A stretch of 64,000 nucleotides of DNA from Crocinitomicaceae bacterium (GCA_002690915.1 NZGF01000004.1:1-64000); one strand, 5' to 3'. Numbered from the stretch's first letter, positions 41,101 through 51,669 are shown. Notes: a model not told the origin generated them from the letters alone. A program made the numbers and translations.

Positions 41101-44100
41101 TTGCGTTGTAGCCGCATGCAGTTGAGTCAGTACATCCGGCAATTTCAAACTCATCGCATACGCCGTCACCATCGGTGTCCACGAGGCATGAGCCGTCACA
41201 ATCATAACCGGCAACCGGGACGTTGCCGTCGCAGTCACATGCCCCGTCGGCAATGCCGTCGCCTCCGCATACACCACATTCATCGAATGAAGCGCAAGAA
41301 GCATCATCTTCCGTCGCAGTCGCGTCATAATTGCAGGCAATTTCATCCGTACACCCGACAATTTCAAATTCGTCACACACTCCGTCGCCATCGGTATCTG
41401 ATAAGCAAACACCATCGCAATCATAACCCGCGTCGGGCAAGTTACCTTCGCAATCGCATGCACCAGGAGCAATTCCAGCGCCACCACAGACTCCGCATTC
41501 GTCGTTCTGAAGGCACGAACCATCATCGTCAGTTGCAGCAGGGTTGTAGTTGCAGGCCGTTGCATTGGTACAGCCATTAAGCGGCGGAACATATTCTCCA
41601 GACGAGAAGGTCAATCCACGGTTTTCCATGGACACACCTGCAGCGTTGCGCCATTGCATGTTCCACGATCCACTAACCTCACCCGCCTCGCCCATTGCAT
41701 CGTCCGTCACCGTTAACTGGGCCAACAATACCTTTCCATCCTCACCGGCCACGGCCAACGGGTTGGAGTTCGGCGTCACGTACCAGCTTCCTCCAGAAGG
41801 GCCGTCCAGCGAGAAACCATTCCCTGCGTTGAACGTGGTGAAAGCATCGGTCATGCCAACCGAGCTCACTGGCTCATCGTCAACAGATTCCGAACCAATG
41901 GTCAACCAGCTGTCAAATGCAGCATAGGGGAACATGCTAATAAAGAAGGGGTTAAAGCTGCTTCCAAGGTTGGCTCCTACGGCACTTTGCCAGAACGAGG
42001 TCGTCACTTCCAGATTCAAATCCACTGGATCCAGCTCAGCTGATCCTATCCCAAACAAAGCGATACATTCATCAGCAGCATTCTCAAAATGAGCGTAAAC
42101 ACGGTAGGTCGTTCCAGAGTCTGTCTCGGCATGCACTTCTGCATTCAGGAATGGGAAACTCGGCACGTTGCAGCTTCCGTCATCGTCGGTAGCACCAGCG
42201 CTGTAGTTAGTTGCTAATTCATTGGTGCAACCTCCAACCTCAAATTCATCGCACACGTCGTCGCCGTCCGCGTCGTTGACGCAGTCGCCCGCACAGTCGT
42301 ATCCGGCCTCAGGCGAGGTGCCCTCGCAATCGCATGCGCCTTCCGCAATGCCATCGCCGCCGCAAACGCCACATTCGTCGTTTTGCAAGCATGATCCGTC
42401 ATCCTCGTTGGCCGCAGAATTGTAGTTGCATGCAGTCGCATTGGTACATCCTGGCACCACTGGAGTGCACACAGCCGTGCACTCGCCCGCGCAGAAAGCC
42501 ACGGTGATCGGCGACTCAACCAAGTCAACGCCATAATTTCCGCCACCTTGGCCAATCGGTAATTCTGGATTGGTGCTGCACTCAGAAGGCGCGTTGATGG
42601 TTTGACCCCAACCAGAATATTGGTCGGCAGGGCCAGTCACAGCAATCACAAACTCAAAGGACGTGTTCTCCTCAAATAAGGCTGAACCGGTAAATATGCC
42701 ATCGGCATCGTCGTCTACCAGGGTCACGCCCGAACCACTCCACTCGTTCCAGCTGCCGTTGATCACTACATTATCGTAATCGGCATTGGGGTAGTCGGAG
42801 TTGTTCATATCGATTTCAAACGTCACCGTTTCGAAGAACTGCTGCTCCGAACACGGAATGCATGAGCCGTAGGTGTCATCGTTGGTTGAACCCACCGTTG
42901 TGAGGCGGTTCGCATATGTACTGTAGTCCGTCACAGGCGCACACGTGCCACCGTTTTGCATGTCATCTATCAAGTTTTCTTGCCCAGCCCAATTGTCCAC
43001 CATGTACTTGTACTCAACATCGCCTGCGGGCAAGTCGAGCGTTACACTATAAACGCCATCGGCATCCGCATCGCTCAAATCGTTCCAGCCCTCAGAAGCA
43101 CACCAGCCGCAGAATGGACCCGTGACGTGAACCGTGGTGAACGAGAACTCCACACACGACATGTCTACGCTGAATACCGTAGTATATAAACACGAGCCGT
43201 CGTCATCCGTAGCCGAGGCAACGTAGTTGGCTGCAGTTGCATCGGTGCAACCCACCGTTTCAAATTCGTCGCAAATGCCATCTGCGTCCGCGTCGTTTAC
43301 GCAGTCGCCGGCACAATCATAGCCCGTTTCGGGCAATGTGCCCGCACAATCGCAGGCGCCTTCGGCGATGCCGTCGCCACCGCACTCACCACACTCATCG
43401 ATGGTGTTGCCGTCGCAATCGCAAGCGCCCTCGGCGATGCCGTTTCCACCGCACACACCGCACTCGTCGAGTACAGTACAAGAGCCATCGTCGTCTGTGG
43501 CCAAATCGTTGTAGTTACAAGCATCCGAGTCGGTGCAGCCTGCTACCTCGAACGGATCACACACGCCATCGCCGTCAGCATCCGCCAAGCAGTCGCCGGC
43601 ACAATCGTAGCCTTCAGCAGCCTGCGTTCCTTCACAGTTGCAATCACCTGCTGGAATTTCTGTACAACCGCACTCGTAAACGTCGCCTGGTCCATTGCAA
43701 ATTCCACATGCATCCAATGATCCAACACAATCATCCACATCGTCACAAATACCATCCGCGTCGGCATCCGCCAAGCAAGTGCCTCCACACTCATTCAATG
43801 CATCCAAGTAATCACAGGAACCGTCATCAGCTGTTGCGGCTGGATTGAAGTTGCACGCTGCTCCATCCATGCAACCCATCACATCGGGCATATTGTCCGC
43901 TGTATCATGCACAGCTCCGGTGCTGTTGCTGGACGCCCCATTCTCATCGCGCCACTGAATATTCCAATCACACATTACGTGACCCGGATTTCCTTCGGAA
44001 TCGTCTTCGGCTGTAAACTGCCCCAAAAGTACCTTGCCGTCATCGCCCGCATACGCGAGCGGATTTGAACCGGGAGTGATATACCAACTTCCACCAACAG

Positions 44101-44551
44101 CGCCTTCACCGAGGGTGAAGCCATTGCCATTGTCGAACTCGGCAAACGCAGACGTCATACCTATTGATGAAACAGAAGGATCTTCATTGGTTTCAGAACC
44201 AATGGTGAACCAGCTATCATAGCCAATCGCGGGTATCAACGACAGGAAGAAGGCGTTGATGTCTGACCCTAAGTTCCCACCGCCAGCATTCTGAAAGAAC
44301 GACGTGGTTACACCCAATTCTAGGGTAACAGGGTTAGCTTCACCGGCACCTACGGCGTAGATAGCCACGCATTCATCTTCAGCAGAGCCGAATTCTGCAT
44401 AAATGCGATACGTTGTGCCATATTCTGAGGTGGCATGGACCTCGCTTCCCAATCCCAAAAACTGGGAAAACCCCGTTGCTGTGAGCAACAAGGTGGAAAG
44501 TGAAAGCAGCGTACACCGCTTCCAAGCAGTTGTGATTGTTGAGTAATTCAT
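38144..44551 (-). CDS. Giant secreted multidomain repeat protein (about 2,135 aa): GCTD repeats, four ~185-aa paralogous domains, two CBM-like domains, TSP3-like Ca-binding segments, dockerin-like C-terminus
   Basis: Continuous ORF with signal peptide [30 protein letters not shown] and a plausible promoter upstream. It ends [29 protein letters not shown]. Start trimmed from 44752. Confidence 0.9.
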   Translation of the reverse strand: MNYSTITTAWKRCTLLSLSTLLLTATGFSQFLGLGSEVHATSEYGTTYRIYAEFGSAEDECVAIYAVGAGEANPVTLELGVTTSFFQNAGGGNLGSDINAFFLSLIPAIGYDSWFTIGSETNEDPSVSSIGMTSAFAEFDNGNGFTLGEGAVGGSWYITPGSNPLAYAGDDGKVLLGQFTAEDDSEGNPGHVMCDWNIQWRDENGASSNSTGAVHDTADNMPDVMGCMDGAACNFNPAATADDGSCDYLDALNECGGTCLADADADGICDDVDDCVGSLDACGICNGPGDVYECGCTEIPAGDCNCEGTQAAEGYDCAGDCLADADGDGVCDPFEVAGCTDSDACNYNDLATDDDGSCTVLDECGVCGGNGIAEGACDCDGNTIDECGECGGDGIAEGACDCAGTLPETGYDCAGDCVNDADADGICDEFETVGCTDATAANYVASATDDDGSCLYTTVFSVDMSCVEFSFTTVHVTGPFCGWCASEGWNDLSDADADGVYSVTLDLPAGDVEYKYMVDNWAGQENLIDDMQNGGTCAPVTDYSTYANRLTTVGSTNDDTYGSCIPCSEQQFFETVTFEIDMNNSDYPNADYDNVVINGSWNEWSGSGVTLVDDDADGIFTGSALFEENTSFEFVIAVTGPADQYSGWGQTINAPSECSTNPELPIGQGGGNYGVDLVESPITVAFCAGECTAVCTPVVPGCTNATACNYNSAANEDDGSCLQNDECGVCGGDGIAEGACDCEGTSPEAGYDCAGDCVNDADGDDVCDEFEVGGCTNELATNYSAGATDDDGSCNVPSFPFLNAEVHAETDSGTTYRVYAHFENAADECIALFGIGSAELDPVDLNLEVTTSFWQSAVGANLGSSFNPFFISMFPYAAFDSWLTIGSESVDDEPVSSVGMTDAFTTFNAGNGFSLDGPSGGSWYVTPNSNPLAVAGEDGKVLLAQLTVTDDAMGEAGEVSGSWNMQWRNAAGVSMENRGLTFSSGEYVPPLNGCTNATACNYNPAATDDDGSCLQNDECGVCGGAGIAPGACDCEGNLPDAGYDCDGVCLSDTDGDGVCDEFEIVGCTDEIACNYDATATEDDASCASFDECGVCGGDGIADGACDCDGNVPVAGYDCDGSCLVDTDGDGVCDEFEIAGCTDSTACGYNANATDDDNSCTYPEAGQDCSGNCLNDHDGDGICDDAESLGCTSSSAINYDFLATDDDDSCVWPEGLFTGLSYELVGHDLIEGTTTYRLYADFNPDTLIQVVACYGTGEDPWAISSTEGFHQDGLGALLAHDINPELFAYFPDLEFDTWIALGGGPGSDIELQSVGLANFFSDFEDNGADILVNTAVGASLYYIPGPDGSTLSFVQDGKMLLGQFTTSGVTSVKYNLQFRDATNTTHNVTDLNLVFPSFGVGCTDATACNYDIDATDDDGTCYYSTEHIGCDGNCFSDTDNDGICDGQEIAGCTDSTAYNYNENATDEDGSCLEGGCFDELACNYDPAADVDVPETCEYPGPFSNCDGLCNGDYEGDGVDECDEVWGCASASASNYDSFATNDDGSCIWGDGSFQGLTYEVVGDSTVAGNSTYRVYAQFDSNAEIDMTSLFGDAQYPWWTTTTGTFFQDPLGADFGGNINPGFFSFFPELEYDSWLTIGAAPGDYNALAQQNMYLHLPSFNAGEDMIIDTEAGAQIFLNPGASETQGVPDSEGRLLVGQFTTDGVIFLRFNIKFELGGQLTQYEDVELTFPLIAGGCTDPLASNFDATANFDDLSCYYYGCTDAAADNYNPTATLNDDSCEYTGCMDLDADNYDAQANTGDQEALCEYEGCTDTAADNYDAEANVDDDSCLFTGCTDVDADNYDSQANTGDQLALCEYEGCMDPAADNFDPSANVEDGSCLYSGCMDAQADNYDSQANTGDQETLCEYLGCTDPIADNYDTGANVDDGTCLFSGCMDQNADNFNPQANAGDQEALCEYEGCTDPTADNFDPSANVDDVSCVIAGCMYEAAANYNPAATYDDMSCSFVCGVQGCTDDTASNYDAAAEEDNGSCLYAGCTSVGATNYNPNAFGDDGSCEFAGCMNELACNYTASATSDDGSCLIVGCMDPEGLNFDAGANFPGGCDYPDACPGDINGDLFIDVSDLLTFFQFYGTSCPE
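38609..39208 (-). repeat. Four tandem 150-bp (50-aa) higher-order repeats, each a dimer of 26-aa and 24-aa GCTD units
   Basis: [26 protein letters not shown] + GCTDxxADNYDxxANVDDGSCLFS x4; measured spacing is exactly 600 bp. Confidence 0.93.
39350..39905 (-). other. Domain copy 4 of the ~185-aa family inside the giant protein (approximate bounds)
   Basis: [26 protein letters not shown]...[12 protein letters not shown]...[27 protein letters not shown]. Confidence 0.8.
40355..40915 (-). other. Domain copy 3 of the ~185-aa family (approximate bounds)
   Basis: [26 protein letters not shown]...[12 protein letters not shown]...[26 protein letters not shown]. Confidence 0.8.
41585..42165 (-). other. 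Domain copy 2 of the ~185-aa family (approximate bounds)
   Basis: [23 protein letters not shown]...[12 protein letters not shown]...[35 protein letters not shown]. Confidence 0.85.
42455..43180 (-). other. Two CBM-like (starch-binding/AMPK-type glycogen-binding fold) domains in tandem (approximate bounds)
   Basis: [60 protein letters not shown] and [61 protein letters not shown]. Confidence 0.6.
43895..44446 (-). other. Domain copy 1 of the ~185-aa family (approximate bounds)
   Basis: [22 protein letters not shown]...[12 protein letters not shown]...[35 protein letters not shown]. Confidence 0.85.
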
Positions 44552-44583
44552 CGCGGATATAATCCAATTCCTACTTAAATATA

Positions 44584-44591
44584 CAAAATTA
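44584..44591 (-). promoter_or_regulatory. Candidate Bacteroidota -7 element for the giant protein gene
   Basis: Minus strand TAATTTTG matches the TAnnTTTG consensus, 33 bp upstream of the ATG at 44551; no clear -33 element. Confidence 0.4.
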
Positions 44592-44779
44592 ATCAACTTA
44601 ATACCATTGTTCGTCGATATATTTTCCGTTATAGTAGGCTGAATTAGAATCATTTTTTCGGTTTTGGAGGTCGAACACTGCCTCCGCATACGCGAGCTGG
44701 TGAGCAGAAGTTGCATTTGGCAACGAAAAGATTGAACTCCTGTTCTTTTCATTAGTTTAGTGTTTGATTATCACTCCAT

Positions 44780-47200
44780 ATGCCATTCGAAATTACGCTC
44801 AATTCGACGGTAAACAGGCGCCAAAACATTTGGTTGGTGCTGTCCATGGTGGCTTTACCGCTCTTTGGAACAGCACAAGAATCTACCGCCTGCTCATCGT
44901 GGTACGAGCCCACTGCCATTTTTCAGGTACACCGCCAAGATGCCCCATGTGTTCCAACTCATAACGCCGCATCAAGCGTGGTATTCTCCGCCAAACAGTC
45001 GGTGTGGAGCGAGCTGCAAGCCCAACGGCCAGCATATTGGGAATTGCCGTTGACCTTTCCCGGGGGAGACCATACGACGGTCATCTTGCACGAATTCAAA
45101 GCCTACAGGTCAAACCTAGAGGTGGGACACATGACGAAAGACGGCCTTAGAACAGAGCTGTATACCCCACAATTGCTGAGCTATCGAATTGCCAATGATG
45201 AAATCCATGGATCTATTGTCTTCCTCGAGGGTCAAGTGGCGGGTGCCATTCGTTACAAAGGGGTGCAATACGAATTAGGCGGGCTCGAATGCGACGACCG
45301 GGAAACGGGCTTGTTTGTGCTTTATTCAACTGCGGATGCATTGTACACACCGGCTTTCGAATGTGGACTGGAAACGCTTGCTGAGCAAGTACACACGCCG
45401 CAGCCAATGGGCCTCCCAAGCCCGCTTCCCAATAATCCCGTTACAGAATGTGTGGAGATTGCCCTCGACATTGACAACTTCACCTACAACCAATTTGGTG
45501 CGGATTGCAATGCTTCTGTGGAATGGGCCCTGGCATTGCTCACTGGGGTAAGTGAGATTTACCAGACGGAGCTCAACGAGCTTATCTACCTCGCAGCATC
45601 TTACATCAACGTCTGGGAAACCCCTGACCCATACGCGGCATTCACGGGAAACGCCGGAGCCATGCTGGATGCGTTCCGACTCGAATGGCTCCAAAATCCT
45701 GACCTCGTCAATCGGCCTCGTGATCTTGTGCACCTGCTGACCCGCCGCACTGACACCGGAACAGGAGGCATTGCCTACCTCGGAGTCAATTGCAATTCGT
45801 CGTATGCCGCCGGATTCAGCTCCTACCTGAGCCCCTCCATGGTTTACAACCTGAACAACTACAGCTGGAACCTCAACGTCGTAGCGCACGAGTTTGGACA
45901 CAATTTCGGCTCCAACCACACCCACTGGTGCGGGTGGCCAAACGGCCCTATTGATGACTGCTACACCGCTGAGGGCGGTTGCACAAATACGCCAACACCT
46001 CAGGTCGGCACCATTATGAGTTATTGCCACGCCGTAGCAGGCGGTTCAGTCAACCTCGAGTTCCACCCTACCGTCGAAAATTCAGCACTCATCCCCATGA
46101 TCAACAGCCAGGGAACATGCTACAACACGTGCGATGAATTCTCGACAAGTTGCGCTTTTTACGGCTGTACGTTTGAATGGGCTTGTAACTACGACCCTGA
46201 AGCTGTTTTGAACGATGGTTCTTGTGCGACGGCAGACATTTGCGGGGAATGCGGCGGTGACGGCTCTAGCTGCTTCGGCTGCACAGATCCGATTGCATGC
46301 AATTACAATGAATTCAATCTTGTCGACGACGGCAGTTGTTTCTATTCTCCCAACGGAGGTGCCTGCAATTGCGAAGCAACGATGTCACTTGCCGACACCT
46401 TGGCCCCGGGGGAAACAGTTTCTATGGCAGTAAGTGGGTTCGGCTACGTGGCAGCAGTGACGGTTTTCTTGGACTTCGAAAACCTCAACGAAGATGGAAC
46501 CAAAGCCAGCGACTTGACGGTAATTATTGAGGCACCTAACGGGGAGTGCAGGCAAATTGGTGGGTTCGATGTTGACTTCGGCTGCACAAACTCCGGATTC
46601 TGGCCGAACGCGTGGGATTCCAGCGCCTCTGGCTCCTACACGGGAGCTGCCACGATCGGCAGCGCTCCGGAGGGCAACGGCACGTGGTTTATTCGCATAG
46701 GGAATGGCTGGAGCGGTTCGCAAGGCGCTTACTTCTCAGCAGACATAAGCATTTGGGATCTCTGCTTGGATGTAGATCCTCCGGGATGCATGGACCCCGC
46801 AGGGTGCAATTATAACCCGGCGGCTACAGTAGATGACGGAACATGTGATTACATTTCGTGCTACGGCTGTGCAGATGTTGCCGCCTGCAATTTTGATTTG
46901 GCTGTGACCGCTGACGATGGAAGCTGTGAATTCGAATCCTGCGCGGGATGCACGGATTTGGAAGCTTGCAATTACGACCCTGCTGCAACCATTGAAGACG
47001 GATCGTGCCTTGATGAGTGCCCATGTCCCGGCGATTTGAACGGAGACGGGGTAATTGCGGTAACTGACATCTTACTCTTTCTATCCGATTACGGCTGCGT
47101 TACCGCCCCGTGCATTGGAGACGTGAACGGCGACCAAATCAGCACGGTCAGCGATCTACTTATGTTACTCAGCGAATTCTCCGAAACATGCGCACCTTGA
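44780..47200 (+). CDS. Secreted reprolysin-like (M12B-type) metallopeptidase with GCTD repeats, P-domain-like region and paired dockerin-like C-terminus
   Basis: HEFGHNFGSNHTHWCGW (HExxHxxGxxH); P-domain-like FLDFENLNEDGTKASDLTVIIEAPNGE...GTWFIRIGNGWSG; C-term CPGDLNGDGVIAVTDILLFLSDYGC...GDVNGDQISTVSDLLMLLSEFSETC. Confidence 0.88.
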   Translation: MPFEITLNSTVNRRQNIWLVLSMVALPLFGTAQESTACSSWYEPTAIFQVHRQDAPCVPTHNAASSVVFSAKQSVWSELQAQRPAYWELPLTFPGGDHTTVILHEFKAYRSNLEVGHMTKDGLRTELYTPQLLSYRIANDEIHGSIVFLEGQVAGAIRYKGVQYELGGLECDDRETGLFVLYSTADALYTPAFECGLETLAEQVHTPQPMGLPSPLPNNPVTECVEIALDIDNFTYNQFGADCNASVEWALALLTGVSEIYQTELNELIYLAASYINVWETPDPYAAFTGNAGAMLDAFRLEWLQNPDLVNRPRDLVHLLTRRTDTGTGGIAYLGVNCNSSYAAGFSSYLSPSMVYNLNNYSWNLNVVAHEFGHNFGSNHTHWCGWPNGPIDDCYTAEGGCTNTPTPQVGTIMSYCHAVAGGSVNLEFHPTVENSALIPMINSQGTCYNTCDEFSTSCAFYGCTFEWACNYDPEAVLNDGSCATADICGECGGDGSSCFGCTDPIACNYNEFNLVDDGSCFYSPNGGACNCEATMSLADTLAPGETVSMAVSGFGYVAAVTVFLDFENLNEDGTKASDLTVIIEAPNGECRQIGGFDVDFGCTNSGFWPNAWDSSASGSYTGAATIGSAPEGNGTWFIRIGNGWSGSQGAYFSADISIWDLCLDVDPPGCMDPAGCNYNPAATVDDGTCDYISCYGCADVAACNFDLAVTADDGSCEFESCAGCTDLEACNYDPAATIEDGSCLDECPCPGDLNGDGVIAVTDILLFLSDYGCVTAPCIGDVNGDQISTVSDLLMLLSEFSETCAP

Positions 47201-47709
47201 ATCCAGCCATAATCGCATGCGTTGCACTGCATTGGATCGCTTGCGGCAATCCTGCTCCTCCTGGTGCAGAGAAAAATAGGCAGCGCGCTAGGGTGGCCAC
47301 ATCGGTCACCCAATCTGCAGAGCCCTACCGCGTTGAAAATTGGTACGGAACATGGAACGGCGAGCGCCCAGAGTACCCGTTGCTTAACGCGAATGGGGAG
47401 GTCATTGTGGTGCGCGGCAAGGAAGCGAAGGTGGGGCGCAGCACCTTCACGTTTACCATTGGTGCCATGGGAACCGCTGAACTCGTGCAAAGCCACGATG
47501 ACGGTCGGGTAGCAGCCTTCTCCGGTACATGGAAAGGACGCATGGAACCTGGGACCAACGAATTAACCGCCATTGTTTGCGATTTGACAGCCAATTCCAC
47601 CGGAGCATATCGACAGTTTGCCCTCATGAAAGACGCTAAACGTCAAGCCGTTGTATGCCACGGCACGTCGGCAGAACCGCCCTTCGAGGTATCTTTTTCT
47701 ACTGACTAG
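47188..47709 (+). CDS. Hypothetical lipoprotein
   Basis: MRTLNPAIIACVALHWIACGN lipobox; ATG at 47188 preferred to the longer ORF. Confidence 0.6.
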   Translation: MRTLNPAIIACVALHWIACGNPAPPGAEKNRQRARVATSVTQSAEPYRVENWYGTWNGERPEYPLLNANGEVIVVRGKEAKVGRSTFTFTIGAMGTAELVQSHDDGRVAAFSGTWKGRMEPGTNELTAIVCDLTANSTGAYRQFALMKDAKRQAVVCHGTSAEPPFEVSFSTD

Positions 47710-47803
47710 GTCCCGTTTCCTCGTGTATAATTTCGATGAAATATCGATTTTGTTATACGAATATTTTATACTATCTTGAGGTTGAACACGAACGACCTAC
47801 TTT

Positions 47804-48955
47804 ATGAAACATGCTGCGCTTCTGCTGGCTTGCTGCTTTGTCAGCGGGCTCGCACTTGGTCAGGTTACAGGCATCCACGCTGAAGTGATAGCCAACCACG
47901 ACACCACGGGAATTCCCGAACTGGATGAAATGAAAACGTACCACTTGTACGCTCAAATGACCAATGAAACAGATGAGTTGTCTGCCGTATTCGGTGATAT
48001 TTCTACTCCCCTAAACATCAGCAGCACTGAAAGCTTCTACCAAAGTGCCCTTGGCGCAGACTTTGCCTGGGCCATCAACGGCGCAATCCTGCCCTTCTTT
48101 CCAGAGGCCAATTATGATTCTTGGCTCACCATAGGTGCGACCAATAACGCGATGGGTTCACTTGCCGGGGCAATCGGATTGGATGTGGCGCTGGCGTCTT
48201 TCAACAGTGGTGGTGGCTTTATTGTTGACGATGCCATTGGCGGTTCAATATTCACCTTACTTGGCGACGTCAATGCGTTAGCCGGTGCTGACAATCGCGT
48301 CTTGATTGCCCAATTGACAACGGCCGGTGAAATTTCTGGCAGTGTTAACGTGCAAATGTTTGTGGAGGGATTGCAGAGCCAAAGCATGCAAGTGCTCGCT
48401 ATGCCCATCCAATTGCCTCAAGGATGCGGGGACGAGGATGCGTGCAACTACGACCCAGAATTCGATCCAGAAGACACGGCTGAATGCCAATATCCCGGGG
48501 CATGCTCGGACTGCGAAGGGAACTGCATCGACGCCAACGGCAATGGTGCATGCGATTGCGAGGAGCTGCCTGGTTGCACCAACCCCATGGCTGACAACTA
48601 TCAAAGCGATGCCACCTCAGATGACGGCAGTTGCGTCATTGGCGGCTGCATGTACATGAGCGCCGCCAATTTCAACCCCGAAGCCAACTACGATAACCTC
48701 TCGTGTGTGTTTGCGGGATGCACCGATGCCATGGCCTTGAACTTCGATCCTTCCTCAGTGCTGGAAGACGGTAGTTGTTTGTACCTCGGGTGCATGGATC
48801 CGGTAGGGCTCAATTTTAATCCCGTGGCAAACGTCAGCGGGGCATGTGACTACTCTACTGTGTGCATGAGCGACCTAGACGGGGACGGATACGTAGATGT
48901 ATTTGACCTGCTCCTGTTGTTTGAGGCGTACGGATACGATTGCGACAGCGAGTGA
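47804..48955 (+). CDS. Secreted protein: one ~185-aa domain + GCTD repeats + dockerin-like C-terminus
   Basis: Signal peptide; MKTYHLYAQMTNETDELSAVFGD...[12 protein letters not shown]...DNRVLIAQLTTAGEISGSVNVQMF; repeats [21 protein letters not shown] etc.; ends CMSDLDGDGYVDVFDLLLLFEAYGYDCDSE. Confidence 0.88.
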   Translation: MKHAALLLACCFVSGLALGQVTGIHAEVIANHDTTGIPELDEMKTYHLYAQMTNETDELSAVFGDISTPLNISSTESFYQSALGADFAWAINGAILPFFPEANYDSWLTIGATNNAMGSLAGAIGLDVALASFNSGGGFIVDDAIGGSIFTLLGDVNALAGADNRVLIAQLTTAGEISGSVNVQMFVEGLQSQSMQVLAMPIQLPQGCGDEDACNYDPEFDPEDTAECQYPGACSDCEGNCIDANGNGACDCEELPGCTNPMADNYQSDATSDDGSCVIGGCMYMSAANFNPEANYDNLSCVFAGCTDAMALNFDPSSVLEDGSCLYLGCMDPVGLNFNPVANVSGACDYSTVCMSDLDGDGYVDVFDLLLLFEAYGYDCDSE

Positions 48956-49064
48956 TTCGCTGAATCGCATCCAAAACAAACGCATAAACCATTGTCCTCT
49001 TATTGCTTAGGCTTTGCCCTCGAGCGTAATGAATCAAACGGCGAAAAGGTCGAACGTTGAATGG

Positions 49065-50585
49065 CTATCCTCCATTGACAACCAAGCGACCCAGCGCCTG
49101 GTTGCGCGTATTGAGATCTAACAAACGAACAATGTATTGGCCAGCGGGCCAGCCCGATGTGTTCAATTGGAAGGAACCAAGCGCGTTCCCAGTGGCCACC
49201 ACTCGGCCCGATAGATCGCTCACTTCATAATCCATAGGCGACTGACCGCCCCATGGCGCGATAATCCATGGACTATCACCCGCATGCACAGCATTCGGTA
49301 GAATTTGAGCCGTCTCGGTGGAGAAAAGCTCTTGAATCGAGACAGGAGCCGTGTTCTCTTGGTAGGAGAATTCATTCGGACCGTATATGCCATTCACAGA
49401 ATTGTCATTGTGGATGGCGTCCAAGTCACCGTCGCCGTCAAGGTCACAAAATTGAGTGATGGCCAACCCCCCAAACTGACTCAACTGAAGTCCGAAGGGT
49501 GAAGCAACCTGCGCAGCAAAAGCAGGCGATTCAGGCGACCCCTGATTTTCAAAAAACAAAAGTCCAGAGACGCCGCCGTAATCACCATAACTGCCATCGG
49601 CCACTGAAACAATGAAGTCAAGGTCTCCATCTTGGTCGAGGTCTGTTAAGTCTACGGCGGGAGCGATGCCCTCAAATTCACTCACGATTTCCCCCGGCAA
49701 TCCGAACGGCCCTTGCTCCAGGGGCAAAAAAGAAGGATCGGTTGAAGATCCCACATTCTCACAGCCAAACACTGCAATGCCGCCGCCATAACCGTTTGAC
49801 CGGGTACCAAGTAAGTCTAAATCCCCGTCTGCATCTATGTCCGAAAAAGCAAACGAAGACCACGAGTTCACATAAGAATCGCTACCCACGTCCAACCCAA
49901 AGGGATTTACCTCAATGGAATTGAACTCGGGAGCACTCGGCGTCCCTGTGTTCTCCATGAACAAAATAGGACTGTACCATTCGACATATTCTTCATCATA
50001 ATCATCGGTTTCGCCATATGCATAAAGTGCATGGGCAAGAAGATCATAATCACCATCCCCGTCCAGGTCCGCCGCGGTCAGCGCGACCCCGTTGTAAGTT
50101 TCCCAATAAGAAAATCCTGGCATAATAGGTGTCCCAAACAGCCCCTCTTCGGGTGCAGCAAATTCCGGATTCGAGGCTGAACCGTTATTCACGTAAAATG
50201 CCAGGTGAATCTCGTAAATGCTTCCAAATCCAAGCTCACGGCTGACCAAATCGTAGTCCCCATCGTCATCGAGATCCACAAAATCAAAACCAACAGAGGC
50301 ATCTCCCCAAGGCACCCCTGTCAAGCCGAATGGGTTTGTCACCGGATCGGCGAATGATTGGGCCTGAAGTGCCGTCCCGGCGCTGAGCGTGGCGCTGAGG
50401 ACAAAAGCCAATTTGCGCATCGCCGCGCTGGACAATAGGCTACGCAGTGAAGCGTAACCCTCTTTCAGCTGCCTCAACCATGTGGCAGCTCGGCGCGTCA
50501 GTGCACCGCCGTTAGCGGCCACCTCGTTTGCAATGCGATGAGCCAAGTTCTTGAGCTGGCGTTGTTTGCGGGCGTGGTGTATCAT
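49065..50585 (-). CDS. Secreted FG-GAP/VCBS-like repeat protein with C-terminal T9SS-like domain
   Basis: Repeated DLDGDGDYDLL / DIDADGDLDLLG motifs; C-terminal YEVSDLSGRVVATGNALGSFQLNTSGWPAGQYIVRLLD. ATG at 50585, or internal ATG at 50420 just before the signal peptide. Confidence 0.83.
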   Translation of the reverse strand: MIHHARKQRQLKNLAHRIANEVAANGGALTRRAATWLRQLKEGYASLRSLLSSAAMRKLAFVLSATLSAGTALQAQSFADPVTNPFGLTGVPWGDASVGFDFVDLDDDGDYDLVSRELGFGSIYEIHLAFYVNNGSASNPEFAAPEEGLFGTPIMPGFSYWETYNGVALTAADLDGDGDYDLLAHALYAYGETDDYDEEYVEWYSPILFMENTGTPSAPEFNSIEVNPFGLDVGSDSYVNSWSSFAFSDIDADGDLDLLGTRSNGYGGGIAVFGCENVGSSTDPSFLPLEQGPFGLPGEIVSEFEGIAPAVDLTDLDQDGDLDFIVSVADGSYGDYGGVSGLLFFENQGSPESPAFAAQVASPFGLQLSQFGGLAITQFCDLDGDGDLDAIHNDNSVNGIYGPNEFSYQENTAPVSIQELFSTETAQILPNAVHAGDSPWIIAPWGGQSPMDYEVSDLSGRVVATGNALGSFQLNTSGWPAGQYIVRLLDLNTRNQALGRLVVNGG

Positions 50586-50589
50586 GGGA

Positions 50590-51669
50590 CTAATCTTGTG
50601 GCATTGGCTTGCGCCAAAATGTGCGGTCTGGCGTGGTCACACCATCGCGATGTAATTCATCATCCGGCCCAAGGATATTGGGCCTTCGTTTGCCGTGCAA
50701 GATATGAACATCGTAAATTTCTTTCACGGAGGATTGGTATTCGATTATGCCCACTTTGCTCATGGTGGGCAAGTGAACGACCATAACACCGGCTCGATTG
50801 TCAGGCAACTGCGCTGCAATGGCTCCGAATGTTTTGGACTTCTCACGCAACTTGGAAAGGCCTACAAAGAGGTAATCGCCGTGCTGCGACATACCCCGAA
50901 CAAATCCGCCAAAATCAACTACTGTGCGGCTTACCCCTGTTGCGCGGTCGATGTGCACCAGCTGACCGTTGGCCGAGGTCAATACATACAACTCTCCATG
51001 GATCAATTGCGGTGAATGAGGCATCGCTAGGCCCCGTGCAACCACCTCATTGGAATCAATGTCCAGAATGACACCCGTATTTGCGACGTCCTCCCTCCAG
51101 CTCTGGCGGGTGTTGCCCTGGTTGAATGCTGAAACATAGCGCGGCTTCCCATCCTCCATGGCGAGGCCGTTCAGATGGCAGCGGTCCTCGCCGAGAATCG
51201 CATCAATGAAAGGTGGCTTCCATACGGGCGTAAAACTCGAGCGGTCGTCCACCCGCATGATGCAGGAGAATAAGGTGTTGACCGCATACAACTCTCCGTC
51301 CGCACCAAAGTGCACATCATGGACATCCAGCGGTCCAGTAAAATACGCGGCCCTCGGCATGTACAACGCGTCGTATTTCCCTGGAGATTTTGGGTAGTGT
51401 TCAGCCAGTTCAGCCGAATTCCGAAAGACCAAGATTTGATCCTGGCAGGCGATGGCCAATCTATCGGATGCCCGATCCTCGGCCACTCCCATTGCCTTGC
51501 GGAAACTCCTCGGCAATTGAATGAGTGATTCACTATCCTTGGCCGAAAACAATACCAACTTGCCGGCCTGGTAGGTAGAAAGCGCCACAGTGGCCTCGAG
51601 GGCCAGCAGTAATTCAGGCAGCTGCGGAGAGTATCGGCATGAAAATGGAGGGGCAGGAGCTTGAGGCAT
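50590..51669 (-). CDS. TIGR03032-family conserved protein
   Basis: STYQAGKLVLFSA, RAAYFTGPLDVHDVHFGADGELYAVNTLFSCI, CHLNGLAMEDGKPRYVSAF; start trimmed to ATG. Confidence 0.75.
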   Translation of the reverse strand: MPQAPAPPFSCRYSPQLPELLLALEATVALSTYQAGKLVLFSAKDSESLIQLPRSFRKAMGVAEDRASDRLAIACQDQILVFRNSAELAEHYPKSPGKYDALYMPRAAYFTGPLDVHDVHFGADGELYAVNTLFSCIMRVDDRSSFTPVWKPPFIDAILGEDRCHLNGLAMEDGKPRYVSAFNQGNTRQSWREDVANTGVILDIDSNEVVARGLAMPHSPQLIHGELYVLTSANGQLVHIDRATGVSRTVVDFGGFVRGMSQHGDYLFVGLSKLREKSKTFGAIAAQLPDNRAGVMVVHLPTMSKVGIIEYQSSVKEIYDVHILHGKRRPNILGPDDELHRDGVTTPDRTFWRKPMPQD

